Assembly: GCA_013397795.1 (NCBI GenBank)
Contig: VZTJ01000550.1
Location: 52,475 to 116,474, forward strand
DNA from: Orthonyx spaldingii
Lineage: Eukaryota; Chordata; Aves; Passeriformes; Orthonychidae
Reading direction: 5' to 3'
Length of the DNA: 64,000 nucleotides
Positions 38,008 through 52,013 of this stretch are shown piece after piece (the stretch's first letter is position 1; every line of letters begins with the position of its first letter). The notes under the pieces are model-generated. The model saw only the letters and a program-made list of their open reading frames with translations, was not told where the DNA came from and searched no databases. Both the position numbers and the translations under genes were made by a program.

Positions 38008-39120
38008 GCCTAAGCAGAGGAAGAAACTTATTTTAACCCCATAATATCCATTCATAACAAGCGTTCTTGTATAAAGTTATTTTAAGGCCCCATGAAAAGC
38101 CTATACATGCAAAAACTACATGATTGAGGTTTTGCATTGTAGTTGTTCTAAACTTTTTAGGTGCCTGCTCCAGTCTAAGTACAAAAAATAATGGTAGAGA
38201 GAAGGGACTGTATAAAAAATGTTGTCTGGACTTACGCTGTGTGTCCATCTCACAGTTTCTGTTTGGTTCATAGCACACAACCCCACTAGAAACTACTGAA
38301 AACAAATCTTTTCAATATAGCTACTTCCTAGATACCAACCTTTGGTTTAAAGTATACTAACAAACACCTTCATACCTGCATCCTCTCTCTCCCTTATTTC
38401 CAGTACTATATCACATTGAGCAGTGAGAAGAAGAAAAATAGCAGAAGAAAAACTTTGGAAGAATAAACAAAGACAAGACACCCAGATAAAGGCACCATAG
38501 TGTCCTTAAATGTCCATCGCTACAACCTCTTACCTGGCAGCAAAGAAATAAAACTTTTAACAGTAGGTGGGTGATGCAGTAGGCAGGACCAAAACCTGTA
38601 GTGAAAATTGAGAGAAATAATTCGATGGTGTATTTCTAAAAGAGAATTTTGGTGTATTGCTAAAGAGAAGGAACTGTCAACACCATTCAGAAGACAACTG
38701 AGTAAGCCAACAGAAAGGAAATGAGGAGTTAGTGGTTTAGTGTCATCCCATTGTCACTGAAATTCTTCAGAACTTCTGTTGGAAAGCAGGATGTGCCCTG
38801 CCTCGCTGTTACCAGACTATAAATAAATTTCAAGAAATCAATAAAGTGTAGAAATCAGAACCTAGAAAGACTGCCCATCATCTTTTCTGCAGATAAAGTA
38901 TCATATCTGATTCTCTTAGTAGATACTAAAAACCTTAGTCAGTATCCAAGTTTTGCTCTTTCCTTACTAACATATACCCCTTTAACAGCCAGAGTAGTTG
39001 AAAACTGCTCTAAGTAGCCTTATCAGCCAACTAAATCAGTGTCACAAATCATTCTGCTTAATGATCTTCCACTGCCAACAGAAATTTTATGTCTGTGATG
39101 TGTCAGTGCCCCACAACTTA
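38008..39120. other. Unique sequence, no gene seen
   Basis: No recognised repeat or coding region. Confidence 0.5.
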
Positions 39121-39710
39121 ACAACATTGTGAGGAGCAACTGGCCAGTCAAAGTAGTTGTTCCGCTCTGCTCTGCACTGGCGTGGCCTCACCTCGAGTCC
39201 TTTGTGTAATGTTGGGCGCCACAGTATAAGAGAGATATAAAGCTATTAGAGAGCATCCAAAAGAGGGCCATCAGGGTGGTGAAAGGTCCACAGGGAAAGC
39301 CATTCAAGAAGCAACTGAGCTCACTTGGTTTGTTTACCAGTGAAAGAGAAGACTACACATCTCAGTCTACAACTTCATTGTAAGGGGAAGAAGAGGGGCA
39401 GGTACTGATGTCTTCTCTGTGGTGATCTGTGGCAGGATCCAAGGGACTGGCCTGAAGTTGTGTCAAGGGAGGTTTAGGTTGGATATGAGGAAAAGTTTCT
39501 TCACCCAGAGGGTGGTTGGACACTGCAACAGGCTCCCCAGGGAAGTGGTCACAGCCACCAAGCCTGACAGAGTTGAAGAAGTGTTTGGACAATGCTCTCA
39601 GGCACAGGTCTGATTTTTGGGGTGGTCCTGGACAAAGTCAGGAGTTGGACTCAATGATCCTTGTGGGTCCCTTCCAACCAGTATATCATATGATTCATGG
39701 ATTCTATGAC
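39121..39710 (+). mobile_element. CR1 LINE, 5'-truncated 3' end
   Basis: A CR1 copy of about 590 bp. It starts in the region before gtggcctcacctcgag (39182 onward), runs through aggtttaggttggatatgag (39470-39489) and caggctccccagggaagtgg (39529 onward) to gggtcccttccaacc, and ends in a weak octamer tail (tgattcatggattctatgac). The frame is disrupted, although short open frames survive at 39419-39788. Moderately old copy. Confidence 0.9.
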
Positions 39711-40170
39711 TCTAAAAGAGCAAACCACATTCTGAATGTGTCATTCAAATGCAAAATTCAACACTGGCTTCTTTTCAGAAAACCTTAATCAAACTAGGTG
39801 TGGGTGTTAAATTAATTACTTTCTACTAACTCTTCAACACTGAACCCCCTCTGAACATATGTTCAATTCTTCTCATCACCCTCAGATCCAGGGTTGTTTG
39901 TTATGTGTCGGACTTAACTTGCAATTATTTTTTGTCACAAGATCCTTTTCAGGATCATTGGATCCAGATTCATTCACAGAGGGACATATTCAACTCGCAA
40001 TTGAGAAAAAGTCTGCGTTTCATCATACCAGACTAGGAACAACACAACATCTTGCCAGAAGAAGGCAGTGCTCTCAGTGACAACAAACAAGCTGCTGATC
40101 AGTAATCCTACCACCCACCCTGTTGGTGTTGACTTTTTACACTGCCACAACCTGCTCCTGGACTGATCCA

Positions 40171-40186
40171 TGACAGCATGCTGTCA
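40171..40186. repeat. Perfect 16-bp palindrome
   Basis: tgacagcatgctgtca equals its own reverse complement. Flanking tccatg (40167-40172) and catgga (40192-40197) extend partial symmetry. No transcription-factor identity is claimed. Confidence 0.9.
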
Positions 40187-40376
40187 GCCTTCATGGACTA
40201 CAACATGTTAACCCATGCTACAGCTGTGATACACAAATGCATCAACTGTTGTTTGGCTTGGCAAGTCTTGCTGAGAAACCATGAAGGTATTTAGATAACA
40301 AATATCAAACTGAATTCAGTGAGATTTGGAGGCCTGAATAATTGCATGGAATTAGACCTTAGTGCTTTCTTCTGTT

Positions 40377-40429
40377 TATCTTATTAGCCTTTCTTATTTA
40401 TCTTAGCCTTTATCTTATTAGGCTTTCTT
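40377..40429. repeat. Short direct duplication, period 34 bp
   Basis: tatcttattagcctttctt (40377-40395) recurs with one mismatch at 40411-40429, with another ttatcttagcctt in between. Local slippage or duplication. Confidence 0.85.
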
Positions 40430-43330
40430 TCAGCGCTTGACCTGCTCATCTGCTCTTCATTTTAGTTCCCTCTTAACACCATTTGCTTTCAGTCCTTCAG
40501 ATTTATACCTGTCCCACTTGAGCCTGGCAAAGCCTTCCCTTGCTAGATGAAATATCTGGCTCCTTTAGCAACATGTTAAAAATGTCTTCAGTTCTCTAAT
40601 CGTTTTTGGTTTTCATCTAAAAACAAGCCCAAATTCATCAGGATCTATCTCGCAGTTATGTGTTCCAGACTGAACACAATGTGCTGGCTGAGGTTATACT
40701 ACAGTGATAGAAAGAAGAAATATAACTACACTGTTTTGAAACATGCCACCTCTGAACATGAAACTCTGAATAACTCTGGCCTTTTTTTCCTGCCTTATTA
40801 TATTGTGAAATTCCCTGCAAATACCTTCCAGAATGATCAGTTTCTTCTGCTTTATCTTGCCAGTGAGCCAAGTTGTATCAAACTATTCTTCCTGCAATAT
40901 AGTCTTGCAAGTTTTCAAATTGTGATTGGTAATCCGACTTTTTGATCCCACAGACATGTAAAGAATCTCAGAATATATATACTCTCATAAGCCTATTGAC
41001 TTAAGGGTTGCTATGACAGTTCAAGCTGTCTGAGAATCTATTCTAAAATACAGCAGTGCATGCTCCCGATGTCAATCAAGATAAAGATTGCCATGGGAAT
41101 AAATAATTTTTCATGTGTTTTTCTGAAAAGAAAACTTCACTCCAGCAGCAGAAGTTCCCAGCAACAAAGAATTTGTAGCGAGATTTCTCCTTAGTCACCA
41201 TTTCTTTCTCTGAGATAAAAACAAAGTGTGTTTGTTTATGTTTCTCTTTATATATTTTTTATAGTAGTCATGCCATTCTGCAAGAAATGAAATTCATGGA
41301 TCTCAGAGTCTTGTCAGAATTCCACCCTGCACTTTACAAACATGCATTGCTTATCAGTGCACGTCCATGAACAAGCCATTAGGTGTGATTATGTCTAATC
41401 TTTGATATTAATATAATCATATTCCCAGAAAAACAAAACATGTATAGAATTAATTGTGTTATGCTTTAACCTATACGCAGCTCATGTGTTCTCCCATGTG
41501 CCTGCATTTCTCCTACTGTGTACTATTTTTATAAATTTGCTTTTCTGGCTATAGGAACAAATATTCCACAAATCTGGAACCACAGAGATCACTTCTATTT
41601 GTTCTGATCAGAACGAAGTGTATTAAACAGATGTGATTGCATTTATCTTTCCTACAGTCAGCCTTGGGCAGCTCCAGTTTTTCCCATGCCTGAGGCTTTG
41701 TCAATGAATAAGGCATCCCTTCTTTCAAGGCACTTGCAAAAATAACATATGTAATCAGAACAACATATGTGCATTTGGAGAAACTGAAAGAAAGAGATGC
41801 CCAAGACGATAAAAACTACTAGTAGAACACTAACAAAAAAATTCTTTTTCTTGAAAAATGCTTAGTTTCTCAAGTACTTCATACTGATATGGAAATATGC
41901 TTAAGTGCTTAGATCTAGGTGTGGGTTACAGTGCAACAGAGACAGCTCAACTTTTGCTGAAAAACCAGTATGACTTACAAAATATCACCCTACACTCCTC
42001 TGTAGCCATTTGGCACTTTCCAGCATCTGCCTTGACCTAGAGCAAAAAAATCACTTTTCTGCATCACAGTTTTCCTTCTGTAAAAACAGGGGAAATGGTC
42101 CACAAACTCCCCACAAGAAGCACAGTTTTGGCACTGTAGTTCCCAATGCCCCTCTTTACATTGATTTGACAGTACTGTGGGATCCTAAGATGCTGTAAAT
42201 GTAGCCATAAAGTTCTGTCAAACTACCTTTAATTAGTAACAGACCAGCCAAGATTATCTTCCTACAGGGTATTAAGTGTTCCCGGGGGTAGGGCAAGAAC
42301 GGACAGGAGTTGTATAGTCATTGAAGTTTAATTGCTATAAAGGTACTGTTTCCTTAAAATTGGCACATCAAAAACAGCCATCTTCTTCCTTTCTTTGTTT
42401 AATGTCAGTAGTAAGACTGCAGATTTTCACCCTAAGTGTAATAGTTTCAGTCCAAGCAAAAGTAATAATAAATTAATGACAACTAATTAGCATTCTGTAC
42501 AGTCCATAGCACAGAACTCATGCCTCTTGCAATATTTCTTACAGCAGCTTAAGAAAAAATATAGGACAAAAGATCAGCATCTGGGAAATGTCACTGAGTA
42601 ATTTTAAGAAACTCTCAAATTTATTCAGTGATAACTCACGTAGGGACATATCTAGCCATCTTTTATTGTTATTATTCACTTTACTGACTCTTGGAAGTAC
42701 CTTAATCCTATAGACAGACCAGCTGAGTTCGATGAGATGTTAATTAGTTTGTATAAAAGTGCTACAATCCAAGCCCTACTCTGATGTCACTGGGGTACAC
42801 TTTAGTGCATGTTATTTTGTTCTTTTCAGAAGCCTTATCCATTATGAAATCAATTCCATTTCCCCAGTGTCTGGCATATTGCATTTTGGAAAAAATGTAC
42901 AAATACTGTTAAAAGAGTCCTAGTTTAAGAAGCTAAATCCTGAGCAATTTTCAACTTAAAAGAAGAATCTATAAACTCAAATTTCCAAAATAGTCAGAGT
43001 GAAGATTAATGAAATATTAAAAATACTCAAAACATCTTGCATTTTGAAGCTATGACCATTCCATTCTAAGACAAACACCCGACAATCAATACAGCCTTCA
43101 TGAATATATTAAACAACTGTTCCAGTCCAATTTAAAAGCTCCCAAAACATTTTATTCCATAAATTGAAGTCATTTCAGCAATAACCCTGCCAGCATCTAT
43201 CACATTTATTAGGTATTAATTCAAAGTTTAGAGAGTAGGTGTAAAATATGTGGACAATTCATGTTTTTATAAATGCAGACTACTGGAAATATAAAATAAC
43301 TTTCATTCTTCATTGCTCAGAGACTGAATA

Positions 43331-43443
43331 GGGCTCTGAACAAGCTGATCTAATTGAAGATGACCCCGCTCATGGGAGAGGGGTTGGACTAGATGATATT
43401 TAAGGTCCCTTCCAACCCAAACTCTTCTTTTATTCTATGATTT
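43331..43443 (+). mobile_element. CR1 LINE 3' tail, about 110 bp
   Basis: A very short 5'-truncated CR1. Blocks are agctgatctaattgaagatg, ggggttggactagatgata (43380 onward), ggtcccttccaaccc and the terminal tattctatgat. These are the final non-coding bases of the element. Confidence 0.88.
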
Positions 43444-46400
43444 CAAAGTCAGCTTATATGCCATGCTGCATACAGCCCTCTGCTTATTCAAGAGTGTCTT
43501 ACCTTTCTTCTGCACCATGAGGATTGTGTGGAAGGTCCCTGCAGGACCATCCCACACCCTGGACTGCAGGAAGGAGCTGGATGCTGGGATCAGCCTGACC
43601 ACACTTCTCTACCACAGAGCTACATTTATCCTTCAAGGCAGAGGCAGAAGAAGATCATGATCATCATCTCCCCACTGTGCTCTGCTCCTCACAGGCATCT
43701 CCCCTTTGGTTCTGTCATGTGCTTATGACCTTTTAGCTTTCACACCTGGCAACTTGTCTATGTGTCTCATGGCCCAAGAAAGTCCTATTGTCTTTTCAAG
43801 GTGAATGAATAGAAGATGGTATATTGCAGTTGCATACAGGTGCTTTTCTGGATTTATGTTTAATCTGTAAATTGTCTCAGACCATATAAGCAAAATTCGA
43901 GACTACTGGGACAGGGAGAACTGATATCTCCCATAGTCATGCTGACTGAAATTGGCCACTCTCTGTCATGTCCTCCAGTTGATTTCTGCCGTAAAACCTA
44001 ATCTAACACAATCAATAAAAATTCTCTATTATTCCATTTCCAGCAGAGACTCAATTCTTCCATCTACCCTCAGTCTGGCAGCAGGACTGCATGCCAGTAA
44101 GATTAAGAATCTGGAAAAGCTGCCAGATATCTGTGAATCTTTATAAACCTGAGAGAAAAGTTGATGCAGGCAAGAAATTTTGTCTCTGAGATCTTGCCAT
44201 GCTCATAGTTATCATAAGCTGTTCAATGTATCCTGACAACCAACTTAATATGGTTTATCTGATGCTTCTTCCATGCTTAGCAATAATATAAAGAATGTGG
44301 CTACTATAGCAGAATATTCATGTTATAGCTCTCTACCTATTTTTCTTCCTGTGTGTTATTTTGCTTTAAGGATAAGAGTATCACAGTGAACTAATGATAG
44401 ATCTGTTTATCCCATAAGAGATGCATATCTGATTACATTGAAGGATCAGACTTTTCCAGACCAAATTTTCTGACCTCAAAATATTAAATAAAAACTCTAA
44501 TATTAGATGAAAATATAGTTCTAGTAAACCTGAAAACTTCTGTCACTGCACAGATCAGTGATGGCACTTTGTTTAAAGCATGGTAATATTTTTTAGAAGA
44601 AATAATTGTTTAGCAGTCTTTAACAGAACACAAACACCTTAGAAGTTTTCTAATCTTAGTCTGATGCTTTAAAAATATATGTATCTTTTATATATTATAT
44701 TACTTTTATGTATAAGACTACAAATTGCCTGTCAAGCAATCCTATTGTACACAGATTTATGTAGTTCATTTTTATGATATATATATATTAAGCATTTACT
44801 TGACTTTTGTATGGTGTTCTTTTGTTTTATAGTAATAAAAACACAGATCTTGAATTACTGTTAGTGAATTTCTATCATACAGAAATATAGGAGCCCAAGG
44901 CTTGTGTTGATCAGGCTCTTCCTTCTATGTGTATTTGTTTGTTGGATTTTTAAAATATATACAGGGCTGGACTTTTTTACTAAAATCAGGTGCTACTCCA
45001 GTCATTCAGCCACAGAGCTAAAGCTTCCCTTCCTATAAAAATGGACTTGGGGACATGTATCCAGATAATGACCCTTTAACTTTTGGAACAATATTTTTTC
45101 TGACATCTGTTACATTTAGCATGCTGTAGAAAGAGATACATGGTGAAAGCACCAAATGGCAGTGAGATTCATAATAAGGAGAGCAGAGACATTTGTGACC
45201 CTACAGTGGAGGGGCATGACGTTAGCTGTGCCACCAAACCAATCCACCAGCAAGGGAAGGACTGAGAGTCACAGATCCAGTTCTCATGTTTCCTGTCCTA
45301 TTTTATTTTCCTTTGCCTTGGAGATCCTGTGATTCTGCTGAGGAACCATCTCAGAATACAAGTTTTTAATCCAGATTTGTGCTTACCCAAGAGCTGAGAA
45401 GGAACTCCAAACTTTTCCTCTCTCCCACTATGCAAGTCAGTCAGAGCCTAGCCCTAAAGGGATGTCTTCTCCAGCAGAGCACTGCAAAGCTAACACAGAA
45501 GAGCTTTAAATAAGCTACCTTAGGCACCTGCAGCAGACTATTTCTACACAAAGTGCCTCCCAGTGTGAATTATCCTATGCTTTGGACTGCTGCCAGCCCC
45601 TACATCTCTAATTTAAAGCAAGTCTGAATGTTTCTCTACTGCATAGTAATTTCTTCCATAGCTGTGAAATGAAAATGCTTTATGCAATAGGTATACCAAG
45701 GATCAAGAATTTTCACATCCTAAATGACAGTGTATGCACTATCTCTCACCTAAGAGAATTTATATGTCATCTGTACAACACAGGCCATCATTCTTACCTG
45801 TGTCAGTATGCAGATGAAAACTAGCAAAGATTCAGAAAACAATATTTTTGCTGTCTTACTTTGATACATTCAAACCCCAATATTTCAAATTGCTGTTGGA
45901 TACCAAAAGCTCCATATACATATTCATGATTATCATCAGCCTATTGAGAGCCTAGTATACAGGTGTAAATTACACTTTTACATCTTGCATGGTCCTGAGA
46001 GCACTCTGATGCCTCCAAACTTGACATCACGTTAATGCTTCTCTCACCAGAGTCCTGGCTGAACTTCATGGTGTTTATCCACCTTATCTGCCCATGTGAT
46101 AGATGAGTCTAATCTATCCAGCTCCAGGAAAGAGCTTGGGGCATCTTTTCTGCCTGATGTCAGTGTTATGCAATGGAGTCGGTGAAAAACTAAATGTAGA
46201 CAACCACTGACCACCTCCATGATACCTCTAGCCTTCCATTTTTTTCCCAGGAGAATGGACTACTGGTCTGCCCTTGACCAGCTTCAAAGGCTCTCTGGTA
46301 GATAGGCTGCACTACAATGGCCAGCCTGGATGCTGTTCCTATCCAATAGATTAGATATCACTGACAAGTTCCTGCTCAGGAGAGGTTGGTGAATTATCAC

Positions 46401-49400
46401 AAGCTCAAGGAACCACAGAATGCACTTCACTCTACCTCCAACAACCTCCTCCAACAAACACTGACCAGTGAAGTGAATTCCCTAACTCTTTCACAGTTCA
46501 ATGCCTGGGAGCAGCCATCTGCTGCAGGGAGGTCCTGAAGTAGCTAGAAGCTCTAAAGATGGGCAAAAGTAAAACATTAGATACTTGCCCAAACCCCCAT
46601 AATGCTTTGGGCAATCTCTGCTTAGCTGACGCATGCTCGGCTTATTCGCCTGAGCCTTTTCCATTATTCCCTTTCACAGTTTGGAGAATCTCTGCTATAT
46701 CAGCACAAAATCTTATCTCAGTCACTAAAAACATGCCAGTTCCTCAGGCAAATGCCTTTGAGACTGAATCTGTCTACTCCCTATTGCACCCCCATGGGCA
46801 CTTAGGTCTTTTCTTAGGTGTGATGTTCAGTGTTGTTTATAGTGCTCTACGTGCAGTCTAACTACTTTATCTACAATAATACTATCTTTTCTGATTTATA
46901 TTTTACTCCTGGCAATTCTGGTTGCCTTCTTCAATACAGAAGCACAGTGGGTTGAAGGCCATGGGGAGTACCTCTGTAACAACTCCCCAGATTTATTACA
47001 AACTCCTAGTAACATGTTGCAGTGACATTCTGTTTGTTACCTCATTGAATTCTTTGCTATTTTACATCGTCTCTTAGGAAAAGGCATTTAAATGATTTAA
47101 ATCCTCTGTGTCGAGCTTCATTGTTCTTAGTTATTTGCTGTATTTCCTGCATTAGTATCATATCCACACTTGAAAATTCAATTCCCAATAGTATTAGGTA
47201 AACCATTAAAAATAACAGAAAGCTGAGGAGGACACATTGATTCTAGTGATCCTTTATGCTTTCCATTTGCAGTAAATCTGTCTCATCCTTTCGTACAGAG
47301 GACTTTTATTTTGTTGAGCAAATATTCTTTCTTCTTCCAAGGCTTAGGCATTACAAGAATTTCTTCTGTTCTTGCCTGTAGCTATATATTTTTTTAATCC
47401 ATGGCAGAAATTTTTATTCTACAGCAAGACAGAGGCAATGGTTTAAGCAGTGTTCATCAAAATATGTATTTGGAACATGCAATAGCCACTCAGTGATACT
47501 GGAACAGTGAGGTTTTAAATCCATCTATTTAAAAAAAAAATTTAGGAGACTTATAGTGGCAGAATATTTTGCATATGATTTATTTTAAATAATATATGTC
47601 CATAAATTGCTGTAGAATATTAACCAGAGGTGAAAAAGATTTCAAAAATTAAACCTCAAACTTTAAAGCAAAATGTAATAAAAATTTTGCAAACTAGTGA
47701 AACAGGCATGTGTTTGGAGAAAGAGTGATTCTCATGCAGGATAGTTTTCTCTACTAATACTACTACTTGCCATGACCATTATGCTAGAAAACTTGGGTGA
47801 GGTAAGCTGAAAGAAAGAAAAAAGATGTCACAGTGAAAGAACAACTTTTTAGAAAACTAAAATGCTTTTTAAATGTGTCTTAACAGAAATATGAGCCAAA
47901 CTAAAAAGCAAGCCATATTACATTAAAGCTGAAATTAATATTTTAGAATCACTGCAATATTTGTGCTGTGCAGGAAATGATACAGAGCTGACTACCCAAC
48001 ATAAATTATGCAAGTGCTAGCCAGATCAGCCAGGACAAGTTTCAGTGGGAAAGAGATAAACCTGGTGTGCCTTGCTTTAGTGATGGTTACAGAACATGAA
48101 TCTTCAGGAGATGTGTTTTCACAAATGTAACTTCTAGCAGAAAAATGCCAATACTCTCTTCCCCTTCCACAATTAAAAAGGAAATTGATTAAATCTAAAC
48201 CAAAATTTTATTCCAAGTAGGTTTTTTTACTGAGAAAGTAAATAATAGGCTTTCACATGACGTTAATGCTATATTATCCTTAAAAATATCTGAGACAAGC
48301 AGAGACTAAATTACTAGACCACATTTTCAACATCGAAGGGATTGAATCTTGACTTCTTGAGGCCAATACCAAAGCGCTAACCACAAATCAGATTTTCTTC
48401 TGTTCTTCAAGTATTTTCAATTTATTCCCTCTAGATATGTAACTGGATCATTTCATTACCCAAGTAAATGCATGAAACTGTTACCTTGCCCACAAGACTC
48501 TTCTATTACAATGTCATTCCAATGAATGCAACATAGAATGAACAAAAATATTTGCCACTTTATCTTCAAATTTCACAAAAAAAACATATTCTTGTTTCAT
48601 ACATTAAATATTCATAACTGCAGACAAAAATGTTCTTAATCCTGAATTAAATTCTATTGACACTCATGGAATGAAATACTTTGCAATTTATTATTTAGGT
48701 ATGAAGTATTTTATTTGAATGAGTAACAAGGCCTTGATCTTGAGTCAGGTTCAGACAGTGGCATTTTAATTTATATTGGAGCATGGACAAAATTAAACAT
48801 AATTTTAAGCAAAAGTCAAACGCTAAGAAAAAAAAGAGACTGAAAATGAGAAGCCATGGCACATCAGCCAACAATAAGCAGCACATAAAGGAAAGTTGTT
48901 AACATTGTGATGATGTGTAATTAACCTCAAAAACAGACAACTGCATTTCTTCTCAAACAAAAAAAAAAAAAAAAAGAAAAAACTGCACATAAAAATATGA
49001 GTCTAAAGTTTTATTATCTAGTGTATTCAAAGAGAAAAAGTGGAAAATTTATCCAAAGATAGCACCTATCTTTTATTTTAAGGGTTGCCACATTCAATTA
49101 ACCTCAAGGTGTCTAACACAGACTCCCCCCCAGTGTGAGAGCAGCTGTTTTGTAGTGGTCACCTTGGACATTGCTAGATTTCTGGAAGTGTCTTTAGGAA
49201 CAGAGATCCCTGTGACTTTGAACGAAGGCATGAACTGACTTTTGTGTATTTGTCCTACAAACGCGTAGGATTTCAAAGCATCATGGGGAAAATATCTGGG
49301 ACTTTTCCTTTCCTTGCTTTTAAACAGGCAGTCTTTACAGACAGTTGTGTTGGCTCTGAATTCACATTTGAACAGAGATAAGTCTGAGACCAAGGTTTCA

Positions 49401-51396
49401 ATCTCAATAGCTAAAGATTCAAAATTAATCAGAAATCTACAAGATTTCCTCTAACAAGGTCAAGGCACTGTTCTCTGTTTTGTTTTAAATGTTGCAATGT
49501 GCCTCTGTGATATTCAGGGTTCAGTTTCATTCCATCCCAGCTCTATACCCTCCCATCATCTGTCTCCAGAACTACCACACAATCTAATCAGTAAGGGAAT
49601 ACAGAGTAAAGCCTCTCAGATGATATTTAGTCCTGGTAAGTCTGGACCAGTTTATTCTGAGGGCTGTGATAGAATGATCACACTACTATTTCTGCTACTA
49701 TAGGTTTTGCTGGTTGGAACTGTTCCTGGAAAAAAGACCAACCTGCTCTTTCACATCTGCTATTCCTTTTTCCCTATTGTAGAATTTCCTCATTCAGCCT
49801 ATCCTGGAAAATTAATGTTATTAAGAATGAAAGGGAGACAAGTAGTACTATTAATGACCAGGCAAATACTAGATACGTCTGGAGAAAACCAATGTAGAGA
49901 GTTGTCGTTTATAAACACTAGAGAAATGATTCAGCATAGAAATAAAATTGGTCAAAAATATATCCTGCCAAACTGACAGGAAAAGTAAGTTGCAGCTTGA
50001 TATTAATTTGCAGATGTGTAGGAGTGAAAATGCTGTTTTCTGCTTTTTCTCTTATAAAAGCATCTTTCTTTTCATATTTATTCACACTCCTGCAGAGAGA
50101 CCTATGTTCATAGGGGCTGATTTTGAAAGATTGTGGTAACACTTATTTAGCCCACAAGAGTTTGCCCTCTCAATACCAATTTGACCCAGAGTTGAGTTTT
50201 TAAGCTGAAAGTGACAGAATCTGCTAGGAGGTCTCTGTTGGGATTAATATAAAGCTGCATCTCACAACTTGACTGGACCATGGGAAGCAGCCAGCAAACT
50301 ACCTTCACTTTCCTGAGAGGTAGGTCTGCCACCTCTGATGACCAACATACATAGAAAACAAGAGACTCTAAGGCAGCAGAGGACAAGGAAGTCTGAGGAG
50401 AGATGACATCCTGCATCTCTGAGGAGAATTGGCCAGGCAGATGAATTTCAGTTTTGCAATAACAAAACAAAATGGATTGGCTTTTTTTCTTTCTTTTCTT
50501 TCTCTAATCTTTTCAAAAGACAAGAATACTAATATTTCCTTTCAAAACATTGAGAAATATCTTTCCTTAACATACAGAATAGATTGACTTTAGCAAAGCA
50601 GTGATAACTAGAGGGTCCAAGTGCCAATGGTCACTATTTCTAATCACTGCTTCCCCTTGAGGGGCTCAATGTGAGCAGACTCATGTCACACTAACAACTC
50701 ATGGCCAAAGCTGCCATGTAAGTGATAAAAGGGCTGTCCTGGAACCACACTGTCAATTGGTTGCTGCAGACTTTCAGGGCACCTGGAAATGTAAATTTGG
50801 CTTTGCCAACATTTCAAACTCTTTAACCTGTGTAATTCACACGTGGACATCCTAAGCAACACAGAGATAATGAGAGGAAGTCAGTACCTATGAAGATCTG
50901 CAGAAGAAAATCCAGTCCATCCAAGCTAAGTATCTAACTCCCTTCATTGACTGTGAAAAAGAAAGAATTTTCAAGGTGGCAAGTGTCTTTTCAGTATTCA
51001 GGAGTTTTACCCTTTTTTTAAAATGAATTCTTAGCAGTACAGGATCACCTATTTGCAAAAATGATAGCAGCCAAAGCTCTTTGGTTTTGCCAAATAAAAA
51101 AGCAACCTAATAATCAGAGTACATAAAAAGAAGGAAAATAGTCAAGGCCTAATCGAGGAGATTTTGAACACCTCTTTCCAGTGAGTGCTTCAAAGTATGT
51201 GCAATGAGGAACTCTCTGTCTCATTTGGTGAAACTAATCTATCATTCAGCTAAGACAGGTGTGGGTACCAGAAACAAAGCAAGATAAAGAAATATGATAA
51301 AATTCTCCCGTGACAGCTGGGAGAAAGGAATAAAACTGGGCTCTTGGCTCTGAGAGGTACATGCAGTTCACATGAGAACTGGATTTTGGTGTCTGT
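43444..51396. other. Mostly unique AT-rich sequence, no gene seen
   Basis: About 8 kb, the longest stretch without a recognisable repeat. A 17-A run lies at 48959-48975. A 100-codon open frame at 46559-46861 has no recognisable domain, splice context or promoter. The stretch at 46080-47100 is less AT-rich and could hide an old element that I cannot identify. Confidence 0.45.
48959..48975. repeat. Poly(A) run, 17 A
   Basis: A homopolymer followed by gaaaaaa. No LINE or retrogene body is recognised upstream. Confidence 0.9.
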
Positions 51397-51718
51397 TAGC
51401 AGCATCCTGGTCTGCATTAGACAGAGTATCTCAAACAGGTTGAGGGAGGTGATCCTTTCCATCTGCTTAACCATGGGGAGACATTTCTGGAGTGCTGTGT
51501 TCAGTGCTGGGCTACCCCCAGCATAAAAGACACAGACATACTGGAGAGAGTCCAGCAAAGGGTCCCAAAGGTAGTTAGGGGCTGGAACATCAATCATGTA
51601 AGGAGAGGCTGAGAGACGTAGGACTGTTCAGCAAGGAGAAGATGCATAAGGGGATTTAACCAATGTGCATAAATACTTGATTGGGTGAGCAAAGAGAACA
51701 GAGCAGATTCATGAGTGG
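51397..51718 (+). mobile_element. CR1 LINE, 5' part of a copy split by an insertion
   Basis: CR1 3' coding sequence starts at agcagcatcctggtctgcat (51398 onward). It passes ggttgagggaggtgatcc (51439 onward) and gtgctgggctac, and reaches the tgcataaatacttgattggg block (51667 onward). It breaks off after gcagattcatgagtggtg, in the middle of a conserved segment. The continuation is found at 52014. Confidence 0.85.
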
Positions 51719-51880
51719 TGACTATTTCCTGCTTCATCTCTCTCTTTTTCTCTCTCTCACTCCTCTTTTCTATTTCTATCTATGCATTGTTAAATAAAAT
51801 CCATATTGTTGACATTGGCATATAGTCTTGTTTCTGCATGAATTTGGGCAGAGGCACCTCTCACTAATCGGATTGTAACA
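51719..51880 (+). mobile_element. LTR 3'-end fragment inside the split CR1
   Basis: A pyrimidine-rich tract (51738-51780) is followed by aataaa (51793-51798), about 80 bp of U5-like sequence and a CA-terminated end (ggattgtaaca at 51880). This layout resembles the 3' part of an avian retroviral LTR. The U3 region is missing. It is sandwiched between two CR1-derived segments. Confidence 0.5.
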
Positions 51881-52013
51881 GTATCCCTGAAGTTATTTAA
51901 AAGACATGTAGATGTGGTGCTTAAGGTCTGGTTCAGTGGTGGACTTGGTAGTGTTAGATCAACAACTGTACTCAATGATCATAAAGGTCCCTTCCAACTT
52001 GAACAATTCTATG
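51881..52013 (+). mobile_element. CR1 LINE 3' tail inserted into another CR1
   Basis: It starts near gtatccctgaagttattta, includes gacatgtagatgtggtgctt (51902 onward), the ctcaatgatcataaaggtcc block and cttccaacttgaac, and ends at attctatg. This is a complete CR1 3' terminus that does not belong to the flanking copy, which has its own 3' end at 52302. Confidence 0.8.

Larger units (their letters stand above)
39711..43330. other. Unique sequence, no gene seen
   Basis: No gene or transposon is recognised in 3.6 kb. It contains a 34-bp-period direct duplication (40377-40429) and a perfect 16-bp palindrome (40171-40186). Confidence 0.5.

Noticed and set aside
46559..46861. 100-codon plus-strand open frame in a GC-richer stretch
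   Set aside because: No domain, no homology that I recognise and no splice or promoter context. Chance is the simplest explanation.
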